Positions 45,469 to 55,142 of a stretch of 64,000 nucleotides of DNA are shown in pieces. How positions within the stretch are numbered: position 1 is the first letter of the stretch; every line of letters begins with the position of its first letter. The position numbers and the translations under genes are program-made. The notes beneath the pieces are model-generated. The model ran no database searches and was not told the origin of the DNA. It saw only the letters and a program-made list of their open reading frames with translations. The DNA comes from Azospirillum soli (GTDB lineage: Bacteria; Pseudomonadota; Alphaproteobacteria; Azospirillales; Azospirillaceae). The DNA lies in NCBI RefSeq assembly GCF_017876165.1, contig NZ_JAGINQ010000002.1, forward strand, positions 124,001-188,000, given 5' to 3'.

Positions 45469-46872
45469 TCAGAGCTTCCCTTCCGCCTGCCACGCCAAGC
45501 GCTTGCGATAGATGGTCGAAGCGCTGATTCCAAGCAACGTGGCGGCGCGCGGAATGTTGCCGTCGCAGGCGGCGATGGCCTCCTCGATGGCGTCGCGTTC
45601 CACCTCCCACAGGGGCTTGACGGCCTTGGGTGTGGGGATGGCGGGATGATGGTGGGCGCCATGGCCGTGGCCGGCCGCTGCCACCGGCGCCGCCGGGGTG
45701 CCGAGCGGCGGCGGCAGCATCGCCGGGGTCACGGTATCGCCGTCATGCAGCACGACGATGTTGCGCACCACGTTCTGCACCTGCCGCACGTTGCCCGGCC
45801 AGTGGTAGACGCGCAGCGCGTGCTCCGCCTCCGGCGCAAAGCGGACGAAGCCCTTGCCTTCCTCCCGCACGAAATCGGCCAGACAGTGGCGGGCGATCTC
45901 CAGCACATCGTCCTCGCGCTCGCGCAGGGCCGGAAGGTGAATGGGGATGACGTGCAGGCGGTAATACAGATCCTCGCGGAAGCGCCCCTCCTCCACCTCA
46001 CGCAGGGGATCGCGGTTGGTGGCGCAGACAATGCGCAGGTCCACCTTTTCCAGCTTCGACCCGCCGACGGGCGTGAAGGTGCCGGTCTGGATGAAGCGCA
46101 GCAGCTTGGTCTGAAGGTCGGGCGCCAGTTCGCAGATTTCGTCCAGGAACAGGGTGCCTCCGTTGGCGCGCGCCGCGGCCCCCTCGCGGTCGGCCACCGC
46201 CCCGGTGAAGGACCCCTTCATGTGGCCGAAGATCTCGCTTTCCATCAGGTCTTTGGGGATGGCCCCGCAGTTGATGGCGACGAAGGGCCTGTCGGCGCGC
46301 GGGCTCTGCCGGTGGATGGCCTCGGCGCAGACCTCCTTGCCGGTGCCCGATTCGCCGGTGATGAAGACCGTGGCGCGGGACGAGGCGGCGCTGTCGATGA
46401 TCCGGTAGACCGCCTGCATCGACAGCGACGAGCCGATGAAGCCGTGATAGCGGGTGCGGCCCAGATCCTTCTGATAGGTATCGACGATCTGGGCGAGGCG
46501 CAGCCGTTCCATGGCGTTGCGCACGGTGATCGTCAGGCGGTCCGACGAGAAGGGCTTCACCAGGAAATCGTAGGCGCCGTAGCGCATCGCCTCCACCGCC
46601 ACGCCGACCGAGCCGTGGGCGGTGATGATGATGACCGCGCAGGGAAGCGCCTGGGCGCTGATGCGCTTCAGCACCTCCATCCCGTGCATGTCCGGCAACT
46701 GCAGGTCCAGCAGCACGATCCGGGGCGCGCCGTCGGCCAGTTGGTCCAACGCCTCCGCCCCCGTCTCCACCGTGACGACGGCATGGGATTCCTTCTTCAG
46801 GAATTCCGCGTAGACGCGCGCCAGCGAGGGCGTGTCTTCGACGAGCAGGACGGGCGTGGTGCCAGGGGCCAT
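45469..46872 (-). CDS. LuxO-like sigma54-dependent response regulator (467 aa)
   Basis: Domain order is receiver (residues 7-125, phospho-Asp56 in IVLLDLQLPDMHG), AAA+ sigma54-activation domain (about 145-370) and Fis-type HTH (about 425-465, GNIPRAATLLGISASTIYRKR). Walker A is GESGTGKE (173-180). The sigma54-contact loop reads GSFTGA (220-225) instead of the usual GAFTGA. The receiver start VLLVEDTPSLARVYAEFLKKE resembles LuxO. A His-rich linker (AAAGHGHGAHHHP) precedes the HTH. It should activate a sigma54 promoter after phosphorylation, perhaps by the neighbouring hybrid kinase with Hpt. The start is uncertain: GTG codons further upstream are in frame and the ATG at 46872 lacks a clear ribosome binding site. 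Confidence 0.88.
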   Translation of the reverse strand: MAPGTTPVLLVEDTPSLARVYAEFLKKESHAVVTVETGAEALDQLADGAPRIVLLDLQLPDMHGMEVLKRISAQALPCAVIIITAHGSVGVAVEAMRYGAYDFLVKPFSSDRLTITVRNAMERLRLAQIVDTYQKDLGRTRYHGFIGSSLSMQAVYRIIDSAASSRATVFITGESGTGKEVCAEAIHRQSPRADRPFVAINCGAIPKDLMESEIFGHMKGSFTGAVADREGAAARANGGTLFLDEICELAPDLQTKLLRFIQTGTFTPVGGSKLEKVDLRIVCATNRDPLREVEEGRFREDLYYRLHVIPIHLPALREREDDVLEIARHCLADFVREEGKGFVRFAPEAEHALRVYHWPGNVRQVQNVVRNIVVLHDGDTVTPAMLPPPLGTPAAPVAAAGHGHGAHHHPAIPTPKAVKPLWEVERDAIEEAIAACDGNIPRAATLLGISASTIYRKRLAWQAEGKL

Positions 46873-47036
46873 GGGCCGTTCGATGCTGGGGAGGTCGGCG
46901 GTCGGGACGGAAAGCGGGGATATGGTGGGTAGCACCAAATCCTTAAAATGCACTCTACGCGATGCCACCACCGCCGCGAAAGACCCGGAATGGTGTCCCG
47001 TAACGAAATGTCACGAAATGCAACGCCATGTTTCCT

Positions 47037-47069
47037 TCCTGAAACAGGATTTCACACGTATGTGCGTGT
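47037..47069. promoter_or_regulatory. Two short palindromes in the coaBC upstream region
   Basis: TCCTG-AAA-CAGGA (47037-47049) and ACACG-TATGTG-CGTGT (47054-47069) lie next to each other. They precede an AT-rich AATAAT sequence, a possible -10 of coaBC, in the divergent region with the LuxO-like gene. They are operator candidates only. Confidence 0.3.
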
Positions 47070-47163
47070 AATAATAGGGTTGGACGGCGCTTGTCCCGGC
47101 TCCGGGGATGGAATATCAAACCGACATCGCTTCTTGCTTCATCGCTTTCTGGACGAGGAATCC

Positions 47164-48396
47164 ATGGCCGAAACATCCGTCCTGTCCGGCAAGCGCATCC
47201 TGCTCGTCATCGCGGGCGGCATCGCGGCCTACAAATGCCTGGAGCTGATCCGCCGCCTGAAGGAGCGCGGCGCGTCGGTGCGCGCGGTCCTGACCAAGGC
47301 CGGGGCGGAGTTTGTCACGCCGCTGTCGGTGCAGGCGCTGACCGAGGACACCGTCTATCAGGACCTGTGGTCGCTGACCGACGAATCGGAGATGGGCCAC
47401 ATCCAGCTGTCGCGCGACGCCGACCTGCTGGTGGTGGCGCCGGCGACCGCCAACCTGCTGGCCCGCATGGCCGCCGGCATGGCCGACGATCTGGCCGCTA
47501 CGGTGCTGCTGGCGACCGACAAGCCGGTGCTGGTCGCCCCCGCCATGAACGTGCGCATGTGGGAGCATCCCGCGACCCAGGCCAACATGGCTCTGCTGGA
47601 AAAGCGCGGCGTGCGTCGGGTCGGCCCCAACAAGGGCGAGATGGCCTGCGGCGAATACGGTCCCGGTCGCATGGCCGAACCGATGGAGATCCTGGAGGCC
47701 ATCGCCGGCTATTTCACCGAGCGCGACGCCCCCAAGCCCCTGAAGGGCAAGCGCGCGCTGGTCACCAGCGGCCCGACCTATGAGCCCATCGATCCGGTGC
47801 GCTACATCGCCAACCGTTCCTCCGGCAAGCAGGGGCACGCGATCGCGGAGGCCTTGGCCCGGCTGGGCGCCGAGGTGACGCTGGTCACCGGCCCGACCCA
47901 CCTGCCCGACCCGCCCGGCTGCGCGGTGCGCCCCATCGAGACAGCGCGCGAAATGCTGGCGGCCTGCGAGGCGGCCCTGCCCGTGGACATCGCGGTCTGC
48001 GCCGCCGCCGTGGCCGACTGGCGCGTGGCGGGCGAGTCCGACCGCAAGCTGAAGAAGGACGGCGGCGGCCCGCCGGCCCTGTCGCTGGCCGAGAACCCGG
48101 ACATCCTGGCGACGCTGTCCAACGCCGGGGCCAAGCGCCCGTCGTTAGTCGTTGGTTTCGCTGCCGAAACGGGCAGCGTGGTGGAGTACGCGACGGCCAA
48201 GCGCGCCCGCAAGGGCTGTGACTGGATCGTCGCCAACGACGTGTCCCTGGGCACGACGACCTTTGGCGGCGCGGACAACACCGTGCACCTGATCCGCAAC
48301 GGCGGCGTCGAGAACTGGCCGACCATGGGCAAGGACGCGGTGGCGGCCCGGCTGGCCGATACCATCGCCCAGCATTTCCAGAACAAAACCCCATAA
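47164..48396 (+). CDS. coaBC: Bifunctional phosphopantothenoylcysteine decarboxylase / phosphopantothenate-cysteine ligase (410 aa)
   Basis: Carries out two consecutive steps of coenzyme A synthesis. The N-terminal flavin-dependent CoaC half shows RILLVIAGGIAAYKCLELIRRLK and VVAPATANLLARMAAGMADDLA, with PAMNVRMWEHPATQ. The C-terminal CoaB ligase half begins GKRALVTSGPTYEPIDPVRYIANRSSGKQGHAIAEAL and has the AAVADWRV motif and KLKK. The length is normal. The start at 47164 follows GAGG. dut follows 12 bases after the stop, and this coaBC-dut arrangement is common in proteobacteria. Confidence 0.97.
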   Translation: MAETSVLSGKRILLVIAGGIAAYKCLELIRRLKERGASVRAVLTKAGAEFVTPLSVQALTEDTVYQDLWSLTDESEMGHIQLSRDADLLVVAPATANLLARMAAGMADDLAATVLLATDKPVLVAPAMNVRMWEHPATQANMALLEKRGVRRVGPNKGEMACGEYGPGRMAEPMEILEAIAGYFTERDAPKPLKGKRALVTSGPTYEPIDPVRYIANRSSGKQGHAIAEALARLGAEVTLVTGPTHLPDPPGCAVRPIETAREMLAACEAALPVDIAVCAAAVADWRVAGESDRKLKKDGGGPPALSLAENPDILATLSNAGAKRPSLVVGFAAETGSVVEYATAKRARKGCDWIVANDVSLGTTTFGGADNTVHLIRNGGVENWPTMGKDAVAARLADTIAQHFQNKTP

Positions 48397-48408
48397 GGGA
48401 GATTCCGG

Positions 48409-48879
48409 GTGAGCAACGACAGCGGTTCGCGGGTCGTCCGATTCCTGCGGCTTGCGGGCAACCACGACCTGCCGATCCCCAGCTACGCCACCGGCGGCGC
48501 CGCCGGCTTCGACCTGCGGGCGGCGGTGCCCGAAGGCGATCCGACCATGCTGGCGCCCGGCCAGCGCCTGCTGGTGCCCATCGGCTTCGCGGTCGGCCTG
48601 CCCGAAGGGTACGAGATGCAGATCCGCCCCCGCTCCGGGCTGGCGGCCAAGCATGGCGTGACCGTGCTGAACAGCCCCGGCACCGTCGATCACGACTACC
48701 GGGGTCCGGTGGCGGTCTGCCTGATCAATTTCGGTTCCGAACCGTTCCCGATCAGCCGTGGCGACCGCATTGCCCAGGCCGTGATCGCCGCCGCCCCGCA
48801 GTTCACGCTGGCGGAGGTGGACAGCCTGGACGAAACGGACCGGGGTGCCGGTGGATTCGGCTCCACCGGCGTTTCGTAA
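48409..48879 (+). CDS. dut: dUTP diphosphatase (156 aa)
   Basis: Trimeric dUTPase converting dUTP to dUMP and pyrophosphate, limiting uracil incorporation and feeding thymidylate synthesis. The five motifs are intact: AGFDLRAAV (1), [12 protein letters not shown] (2), [11 protein letters not shown] (3), RGDRIAQAV (4) and [10 protein letters not shown] (5). The start is a GTG with AAGGGAG upstream. It is co-transcribed with coaBC. Confidence 0.97.
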   Translation: MSNDSGSRVVRFLRLAGNHDLPIPSYATGGAAGFDLRAAVPEGDPTMLAPGQRLLVPIGFAVGLPEGYEMQIRPRSGLAAKHGVTVLNSPGTVDHDYRGPVAVCLINFGSEPFPISRGDRIAQAVIAAAPQFTLAEVDSLDETDRGAGGFGSTGVS

Positions 48880-48894
48880 CACCAAACACCCGCG

Positions 48895-49716
48895 TCAGCG
48901 CAGGAAGAACTGCACGGGCACGACCAGCTCGATGCGGTCCTGAGCCATCTCCGGCGGCGGAGGCGGCAGGGGCGAGGCGCGCTCGACCATCGCCACGGTT
49001 TCCTCGTCCAGCGACTCGTGGCCGGAGGTCTTTTCCAGCCTCGCCGACAGCACGCGGCCTTGGCGGTCCAGCGTGAAGCGAACGTGGGCGACACCCTGCT
49101 GGCGGCGGGCCTGGGCGGCGCGGGGGTAGCGCTTGTGCCGCTCCAGATGACCCAGCACGAGACCTTGCCAGGACGGCATCGCGTTGCGGCTGACCGTGGC
49201 GGAGGTCGGTCCCGGCGCCGGTGCCGCCGCGACGGGAGCCGGCGGGGCCGGCGTGGGCGTGGCCTGGGGAGCGGCCTTTGCCTCCGGACGGGGCTGCGGA
49301 CGCTCGACGACCTTGGGCGGAGTCGGCTTCGGCGGTTCCTTCGGCTTGGGTTTCGGCTTCGGCGGTTCGGGAAGCGCCACCTCCGCCGGCACGGGGGGCG
49401 GAGGCTCCGGTTCCACGATGGGCTCGATGATCGGTTCCGGCGGCGGTTCCGGCTCGGGAACGATCGACTCCAGAGTCGGGGGGGGCGGCTCCATCGGCTC
49501 GGCCGGCGGCGGGGCCTCCGGAAGCGGGGCGAGCTCCAGCATCACGGCGGCGGGCGGCGGGGCGATCGCTTCCATGGGCACCTGCCACGCCAGCATGCCG
49601 ACAAAGGCCACAGCGTGCACGCCCAGCACCAGAACCAGGCTGCTGCCCCAGCGCGTCAGCACCGGTATGGGCCGCTCATCAAGGTCCATGGTCGAATCGA
49701 AGGCCGGCGCGCTCAT
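48895..49716 (-). CDS. tonB: TonB-type energy transducer (273 aa)
   Basis: Links the inner-membrane proton motive force to outer-membrane receptors. One N-terminal membrane anchor (SSLVLVLGVHAVAFVGMLAW, with the conserved His in the span) is followed by a very proline-rich periplasmic linker with PEPEPPP and PKPKPKPKEPPKP runs. A C-terminal TonB domain (about residues 185-273, YPRAAQARRQQGVAHVRFTLDRQGRV) completes the protein. It is the last gene of exbB-exbD-tonB, and its start overlaps the exbD stop codon by 4 bases. Confidence 0.93.
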   Translation of the reverse strand: MSAPAFDSTMDLDERPIPVLTRWGSSLVLVLGVHAVAFVGMLAWQVPMEAIAPPPAAVMLELAPLPEAPPPAEPMEPPPPTLESIVPEPEPPPEPIIEPIVEPEPPPPVPAEVALPEPPKPKPKPKEPPKPTPPKVVERPQPRPEAKAAPQATPTPAPPAPVAAAPAPGPTSATVSRNAMPSWQGLVLGHLERHKRYPRAAQARRQQGVAHVRFTLDRQGRVLSARLEKTSGHESLDEETVAMVERASPLPPPPPEMAQDRIELVVPVQFFLR

Positions 49717-50144
49717 CGGGCGCTCGCGCCGTCCAGCCCGACCAGGGCGATCTTCAGATAGCCGGCGGCGCGCAGAGCGTTCATCACCTCGGTCAGCTCA
49801 CCGTAATCGACGCTGCGGTCGGCGCGCAGGAACACGCGGGACGTCTTGTCGCCGCCGGTGGCCTGATCCAGCGCGCCGGCCAGCGCCTCGCGGGCCACGG
49901 GCGCGTCGCCGACAGACAGCGTGCGGTCGGCCTGGATGGTCAGGAACAGCGGCTTGTCGGGGCGGGCCTGCGGCTGGGCGGTGGAGGCCGGCAGATCCAC
50001 CGGCACATCCACGGTCGCCAGCGGCGCCGCCACCATGAAGATGATGAGCAGCACCAGCATCACGTCGATGAAGGGCGTGACGTTGATGTCGTGGTTCTCG
50101 GCGAGATCGTCGCCGTCCGAACCGCTGTCCAGGCGGGCGGCCAT
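49713..50144 (-). CDS. exbD: Biopolymer transport protein ExbD (143 aa)
   Basis: Inner-membrane subunit of the TonB-ExbB-ExbD motor. A single span near the N-terminus carries the essential aspartate Asp27 (NVTPFIDVMLVLLIIFMV), followed by a periplasmic domain. The length is normal. Six bases separate it from exbB, and it overlaps tonB, so the three are one operon. Confidence 0.95.
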   Translation of the reverse strand: MAARLDSGSDGDDLAENHDINVTPFIDVMLVLLIIFMVAAPLATVDVPVDLPASTAQPQARPDKPLFLTIQADRTLSVGDAPVAREALAGALDQATGGDKTSRVFLRADRSVDYGELTEVMNALRAAGYLKIALVGLDGASAR

Positions 50145-50150
50145 GGCGCC

Positions 50151-50999
50151 TTACTCCGCCGCGGCCGAGGCGCGCGGCAGGGCGTGCCGGTCGATGTCAC
50201 GGCTGAGCAGCCGCTGCACCGCCGCCGACGCGTCGCCCAGCTGCGCCCGGTAACCGCCGATGGAGCGGGAGAAGGCGTTGTAGATGACCACCGCCGGAAT
50301 GGCCGCGATCAGCCCGATGGCGGTGGCGAGCAGCGCCTCCGCGATGCCGGGCGCGACGACGGCAAGGTTGGTGGTCTGCGTTTTCGCGATGCCGATGAAG
50401 CTGGTCATGATGCCCCAGACCGTACCGAACAGGCCAACGAAGGGGGCGGTCGAGCCGATGCTGGCGAGGATGCCGGTGCCGCGCATCATGCGCCGCCCCT
50501 CCGCCGCCTCGATCCGCTGCAGGCGGGATTCCGTCCGCTCCTTCAGCCCGTCGAGCGACGGCGCATCGGCCGACTGGTGCACCTCCGCAAAGGTGGCGCG
50601 CAGCATGGAACCGGCCGGCCCGGTGTCGAAGCCGACCGTATCGGCCGCCTGGGTCAGGGAACGCGCCTGGTCCAGCGCCGCCAGCGCGGCGCGCGCCTTG
50701 CGCTTGGCCGAGGCCAGTTCCATCGACTTGGCGAGGAACACGGTCCAGGTCGCGACGGAGGCGAGCACCAGCCCGATCATGACGGCCTGCACCACGGGGC
50801 TGGCCGCCATGAACATGCCCCAGGGGGACAGGTCGTGCGGCAGCGTCGCGGTCGCTACGGGGTCGGCCATGGGGGCTGCCGCTGGAGCCGTGGCGGGGGC
50901 GGCCTCCTGCGCCCAGACGGGCGCAGCCATCAGCGCGCCGATGGCGAGAGACGCGGTGGCAAGAAGGGCGGCGGGTCGGAAAGGGGACGCGTTGGGCAT
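50151..50999 (-). CDS. exbB: Biopolymer transport protein ExbB (282 aa)
   Basis: Proton-channel subunit of the Ton motor, of the MotA/TolQ/ExbB family. It starts with a signal-peptide-like segment and an Ala/Pro-rich stretch, as in longer alphaproteobacterial ExbB proteins. Three membrane spans follow, including ASIGSTAPFVGLFGTVWGIMTSF and GIAEALLATAIGLIAAIPAVVIYN, the conserved spans. It is the first gene of the operon, with a Fur-box-like palindrome just upstream. Confidence 0.95.
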   Translation of the reverse strand: MPNASPFRPAALLATASLAIGALMAAPVWAQEAAPATAPAAAPMADPVATATLPHDLSPWGMFMAASPVVQAVMIGLVLASVATWTVFLAKSMELASAKRKARAALAALDQARSLTQAADTVGFDTGPAGSMLRATFAEVHQSADAPSLDGLKERTESRLQRIEAAEGRRMMRGTGILASIGSTAPFVGLFGTVWGIMTSFIGIAKTQTTNLAVVAPGIAEALLATAIGLIAAIPAVVIYNAFSRSIGGYRAQLGDASAAVQRLLSRDIDRHALPRASAAAE

Positions 51000-51051
51000 C
51001 GGCGGTCAGGCCTTCCAGCTCAAATCCATTCGGTCGTTGCAGCCCTTATAC

Positions 51052-51072
51052 TGCGAACGACTCGCATTCGCA
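51052..51072 (-). promoter_or_regulatory. Fur-box-like palindrome at the exbB promoter
   Basis: On the minus strand TGCGAATG and its near mirror GTTCGCA flank a 6-base centre, giving a 21-base palindrome of the type bound by Fur. A candidate -10, TATAAG (51045-51050), lies immediately downstream, so binding would block the promoter. It is 53 bases upstream of the exbB start. Confidence 0.65.
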
Positions 51073-51272
51073 CGCTAATTCGTTGTGCAATGCGTTGTGG
51101 ATGCCCGGAAGAATTCAACGACGGCACCGCCGCCTTTGCCCTTGAACGGGGATAAAAGCACGGCTAAATGACCTTGCGAAATACCGATGCCAGAGTGTAA
51201 AAACATTCCGAACCACAGATCAGCCGTCGGCCCCACAAACCCCGCAGGCCAATTCAGCCAGGAGTTCCCGTG

Positions 51273-51728
51273 ATGCTCCGCATCTCCAAAAAGCTGATGT
51301 TCGCCATCGAGGCGGTGCTGGACATCGCCTACAACGCCGGCACCGAACCGGTGCAGTCCGGCGAGATCACCCGCCGCCAGGGCATCCCGAAGCGCTATCT
51401 GGAACAGGTGCTGCAACAGCTGGTCCGCGATGGCATCCTGGCCGGCGTGCGGGGTCCGCGCGGCGGCTACCGTCTGGCGCGGGAGCGGCGGCGCATCACG
51501 CTGGGCGAGATCGTGACGGTGGTCCGTTCCATGGAGACGGCGACCGACCCGATCGAGGAGCCCGCGGGCTCCATTCTCGGCCACAAGGTGGTCCGCCCGC
51601 TTTGGACCGAGCTTCAGGAAGAGTGCATGAAGAAGCTCGACGACATCACCATCGAGGATCTCTGCCTGCGCGCCCGCACCGCCGGTGTGGAGAGCGAGAC
51701 GGAAGACCGCATCGACTTTACCATTTAA
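51273..51728 (+). CDS. Rrf2-family transcriptional regulator, CymR-like (151 aa)
   Basis: Winged-helix Rrf2 protein ([58 protein letters not shown]). The three closely spaced cysteines that bind the Fe-S cluster in IscR are absent; only Cys residues in EECMKK and DLCLRA occur. It is therefore more like CymR, which controls cysteine metabolism with CysK. The location directly upstream of cysK supports this. The start at 51273 follows AGGAG. Its operator may be the inverted repeat at 51740-51758. Confidence 0.88.
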   Translation: MLRISKKLMFAIEAVLDIAYNAGTEPVQSGEITRRQGIPKRYLEQVLQQLVRDGILAGVRGPRGGYRLARERRRITLGEIVTVVRSMETATDPIEEPAGSILGHKVVRPLWTELQEECMKKLDDITIEDLCLRARTAGVESETEDRIDFTI

Positions 51729-51739
51729 TCCTACCTGGA

Positions 51740-51758
51740 AAGCGGGTAAATTCCGCTT
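51740..51758 (+). promoter_or_regulatory. Inverted repeat between the Rrf2 gene and cysK, possible operator
   Basis: AAGCGG and CCGCTT are separated by GTAAATT, 45 bases upstream of the cysK start. The gap is AT-rich for this genome and includes a TATGTT-like -10 just downstream. It is a possible binding site of the adjacent Rrf2 protein. Confidence 0.4.
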
Positions 51759-51802
51759 ATGTTGTAAAACCGGGCGGAACCACACAGCTGAGGGGTGAAA
51801 AA

Positions 51803-52762
<960 letters not shown>

Positions 52763-52771
52763 CGGCTGAAT

Positions 52772-52806
52772 CCCGCTGGGCCGCGCACCTCGCGCGGCCC
52801 AGCGGG
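52772..52806 (+). terminator. Strong terminator of cysK
   Basis: A perfect 15-bp stem, CCCGCTGGGCCGCGC and its complement, with a 5-base loop begins 10 bases after the stop codon and is followed by CTTTG. Confidence 0.85.
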
Positions 52807-52899
52807 CTTTGCAACCGGGCAGCGAACATTGCGCAACCCGGCAGCCTGATGTAGAGTTGGCCGGTAATGCTCCGCCCTTTTTCACAGAAGGGGCGAAAT

Positions 52900-52928
52900 T
52901 TGACAGATAGATTGAATTTTAGTAATTT
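52900..52928 (+). promoter_or_regulatory. Candidate sigma70 promoter of the two-repeat protein
   Basis: A perfect TTGACA (52900-52905), a 17-base spacer and TAATTT (52923-52928) lie in a distinctly AT-rich stretch, about 80 bases upstream of the ATG at 53012. Confidence 0.6.
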
Positions 52929-53011
52929 AGGAAGCCTGCGTTACGAGCCACCGCGCACCCACCCCACTGTTCCGGGCGTGGTTCGGTGCACGCTGATCGG
53001 GAGTGATCACC

Positions 53012-53818
53012 ATGGGCGTCTCGCTGCCGAATGCCTCCACGATGAACTGGTTCCAGTTCCGGGGCATCACCAACGAATGGGGTCCCAACGGCGCGTCCAC
53101 GGACTATCGCAAGTTCGTGGTGACGAAGCCGGGTGAGTTCAACTTCAAGATCAACAACTCCTACACCAACATCAAGATCGTCGACCAGAACAACAAGGTC
53201 GTCGCGGAAGCGAAGTCACAGCAGGACATCGCGCAGGCCAACGCCAAGCTCGGTCCGGGCACCTACACGGCGGTCATCTCGCAGTCGCAGCGCGGCGTGA
53301 ACAACCGCGAATACACGATGGAGGTGACCGAGCGCCAGAACGTCATGATGCTGAGTTCCGGCGCCATGATGAAGGGCACGGCGCGCGCCGTCGTCGGCCA
53401 GGATCCCGGCGTGCAGAAGCACACGCTGAACGTCGTCCAGGGCGGGGAGTTCACCGCCAACATGACCCTGCCCTACTCGCGCTGGGCGGTCATGAGCAAG
53501 GACGGCAAGGTCGTGGCCTCCGGCGACACCATGAAGCCGGAAACCATGGGCCAGGACATCCTGAAAAAGCCCAGCTTCAAGCTTGAGCCCGGGCAGTACG
53601 AAATGGTGATCGTGCCGCCGAAGAACGTGGTGGGCGAGGTGCCCTACCAGCTGAACTTCGTTCCCAAGGTCGCCGGCCTTCAGGGCGACGAGCCGGAGGA
53701 GCGCCCCATCGATAAGATCATGCGCGAGCGTGAGGAGCGCATGCGCAAGTGGGCGGCGGAAGACTCCTCCAAGAAGACAACCGGCAGCACCCCCTACAAA
53801 ATGAGCCTGCTGGCCTGA
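53012..53818 (+). CDS. Unknown protein with two similar beta-rich repeats (268 aa)
   Basis: I do not recognise a family. The protein contains two related halves. Around residues 33-55 VVTKPGEFNFKINNSYTNIK is followed by IVDQNNKVVAEAKSQQD. Around 140-175 NVVQGGEFTANMTLPYSRWA is followed by VMSKDGKVVASGDTMK. Each half then has a LGPGTYTAVIS / LEPGQYEMVIV strand. This resembles pre-peptidase-type beta-sandwich modules. There is no signal peptide and no membrane segment. A charged tail (RPIDKIMREREERMRKWAAED) may be helical. The gene has a consensus-like promoter and stands alone between cysK and moeB. A GTG three codons upstream is an alternative start. Confidence 0.8.
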   Translation: MGVSLPNASTMNWFQFRGITNEWGPNGASTDYRKFVVTKPGEFNFKINNSYTNIKIVDQNNKVVAEAKSQQDIAQANAKLGPGTYTAVISQSQRGVNNREYTMEVTERQNVMMLSSGAMMKGTARAVVGQDPGVQKHTLNVVQGGEFTANMTLPYSRWAVMSKDGKVVASGDTMKPETMGQDILKKPSFKLEPGQYEMVIVPPKNVVGEVPYQLNFVPKVAGLQGDEPEERPIDKIMREREERMRKWAAEDSSKKTTGSTPYKMSLLA

Positions 53819-53884
53819 GATCGGGCCGCCCGAAGGGGATGAAGGCTTGCGTGGGGTGGGGGCTTCCGCGTTATTCTGCCGGTC

Positions 53885-54673
53885 ATGGACTTCACCGAAA
53901 CCCAGCTCCACCGCTATTCTCGCCACATCATCCTGCCGGAGGTCGGCGGCACCGGGCAGACGGCGCTGCTGCGCGCGCGCGTCCTGGTCGTCGGGGCCGG
54001 GGGCCTTGGCGCGCCGCTGCTGCTCTATCTCGCGGCGGCGGGGGTGGGCACCATTGGCGTCGTCGATGACGACACGGTGGACCTGTCGAACCTCCAACGG
54101 CAGGTGATCCACGACGAAGGGTCGCTTGGCGTTCCGAAGGTGGAAAGTGCGGCCGCGCGCATCCGGACGCTGAACCCGGACGTGACGGTGGAGACGCACA
54201 AGACTCGGATCACCCGCGACAACGCGTTGGACCTGATCCAGCGCTATGACATCGTCGCCGATGGGTCGGACAACTTCGCCACACGCTTCCTGCTGAACGA
54301 CGCCTGCTATCTGGCGAAGAAGACGCTGGTGTCGGCGGCGATCCTGCGCTTTGACGGGCAGGTGTCCACCTTCAAGGCGCATCTGGGCGACCCGCACCCC
54401 TGCTATCGCTGCATCTTCCGGGAACCGCCGCCGCGCGGCATGGTGCCGTCCTGCTCCGAAGGCGGCGTGCTGGGCGCGCTGGCCGGCTTCATCGGCTCGC
54501 TCCAGGCGACCGAGGTGCTGAAGGAGGTGCTGGGCATCGGCGAGAGCCTGTCGGGCAGCCTACTGATGATGGACACGCTGTACGCGTCCTACCAGCGCAT
54601 CACGGTCAAGCGCGACCCCGAATGCCCGCTGTGCGGCACCCACCCGACCATCCACGACCTTTCCGCTCACTGA
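53885..54673 (+). CDS. moeB: MoeB/ThiF-family adenylyltransferase (262 aa)
   Basis: E1-like enzyme that adenylates the C-terminus of a ubiquitin-like sulfur carrier (MoaD or ThiS). The ATP-binding GAGGLG is at residues 37-42. DDDTVDLSNLQRQ, the ADGSDNFATRFLLNDA motif, and the zinc Cys pairs CYRC (173-176) and CPLC (247-250) are intact, and Cys190 lies in VPSCSEGGVLG. There is no fused rhodanese domain. No moaD or thiS gene is adjacent, so the carrier is unknown. It is followed by a DsrE-family protein and a small protein on the same strand with very short gaps. Confidence 0.92.
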   Translation: MDFTETQLHRYSRHIILPEVGGTGQTALLRARVLVVGAGGLGAPLLLYLAAAGVGTIGVVDDDTVDLSNLQRQVIHDEGSLGVPKVESAAARIRTLNPDVTVETHKTRITRDNALDLIQRYDIVADGSDNFATRFLLNDACYLAKKTLVSAAILRFDGQVSTFKAHLGDPHPCYRCIFREPPPRGMVPSCSEGGVLGALAGFIGSLQATEVLKEVLGIGESLSGSLLMMDTLYASYQRITVKRDPECPLCGTHPTIHDLSAH

Positions 54674-54699
54674 GCGGCGCACGATAGGGGCGTCCTCCC

Positions 54700-55137
54700 A
54701 TGCAGGGACCCGAAAGCCTGTCCATCGTCGTCTTCGCCGGCGGTTTCGACCGGGTGCATTACGCCCTGGTGATGGCGAGCGCGGCGGCGGCGACCAACCG
54801 CAAGGTCACGCTGTTCTTCACCGGCCGCGCGTTGCGGACGCTGCTGGCGGAGAGCGGGGCGGGCGCGCCGGGCTGGCACGGTCTGGACCCGGCGGACGAC
54901 GGCAGCGCCCCGGCCGAGCGCGACCAGTGGTTCGGCTCCAACGGGCTGGCCGGGTTCGAAGAACTGCTGGGCGCCTGCGTGGCGCTGAACGTGACCTTCA
55001 TGGTCTGCGAAATGGGCGTGAAGGCCTTGGGCCTGCCCACCGGCACGCCGTTGCGCGCGGATGTGCCGGTGAAGACCGGCGGCGTGGTCACCTTCCTGAA
55101 CGACGCCCCGCAGGCGGGCACCATGCTGTTCGTGTGA
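54700..55137 (+). CDS. DsrE-family protein (145 aa)
   Basis: A DsrE/TusD-like sulfur-relay fold (SLSIVVFAGGFDRVHYALVMASAAAATNRKVTLFFTGRAL at the start). A candidate active Cys103 lies in MVCEMGVKALGL, at the position where DsrE2-type proteins have a cysteine followed by a Met- and Gly-containing stretch. Cys93 is nearby. Family members pass persulfide sulfur between proteins. The gene lies 26 bases downstream of moeB and 5 bases upstream of a small conserved-looking protein. A sulfur-transfer role for the three-gene group is inferred. Confidence 0.85.
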   Translation: MQGPESLSIVVFAGGFDRVHYALVMASAAAATNRKVTLFFTGRALRTLLAESGAGAPGWHGLDPADDGSAPAERDQWFGSNGLAGFEELLGACVALNVTFMVCEMGVKALGLPTGTPLRADVPVKTGGVVTFLNDAPQAGTMLFV

Positions 55138-55142
55138 CCGCG

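Noticed and set aside
49300..49520. Low-complexity proline/glycine-rich repeat tract
   Set aside because: It is the normal proline-rich linker of TonB, not a separate repeat element.
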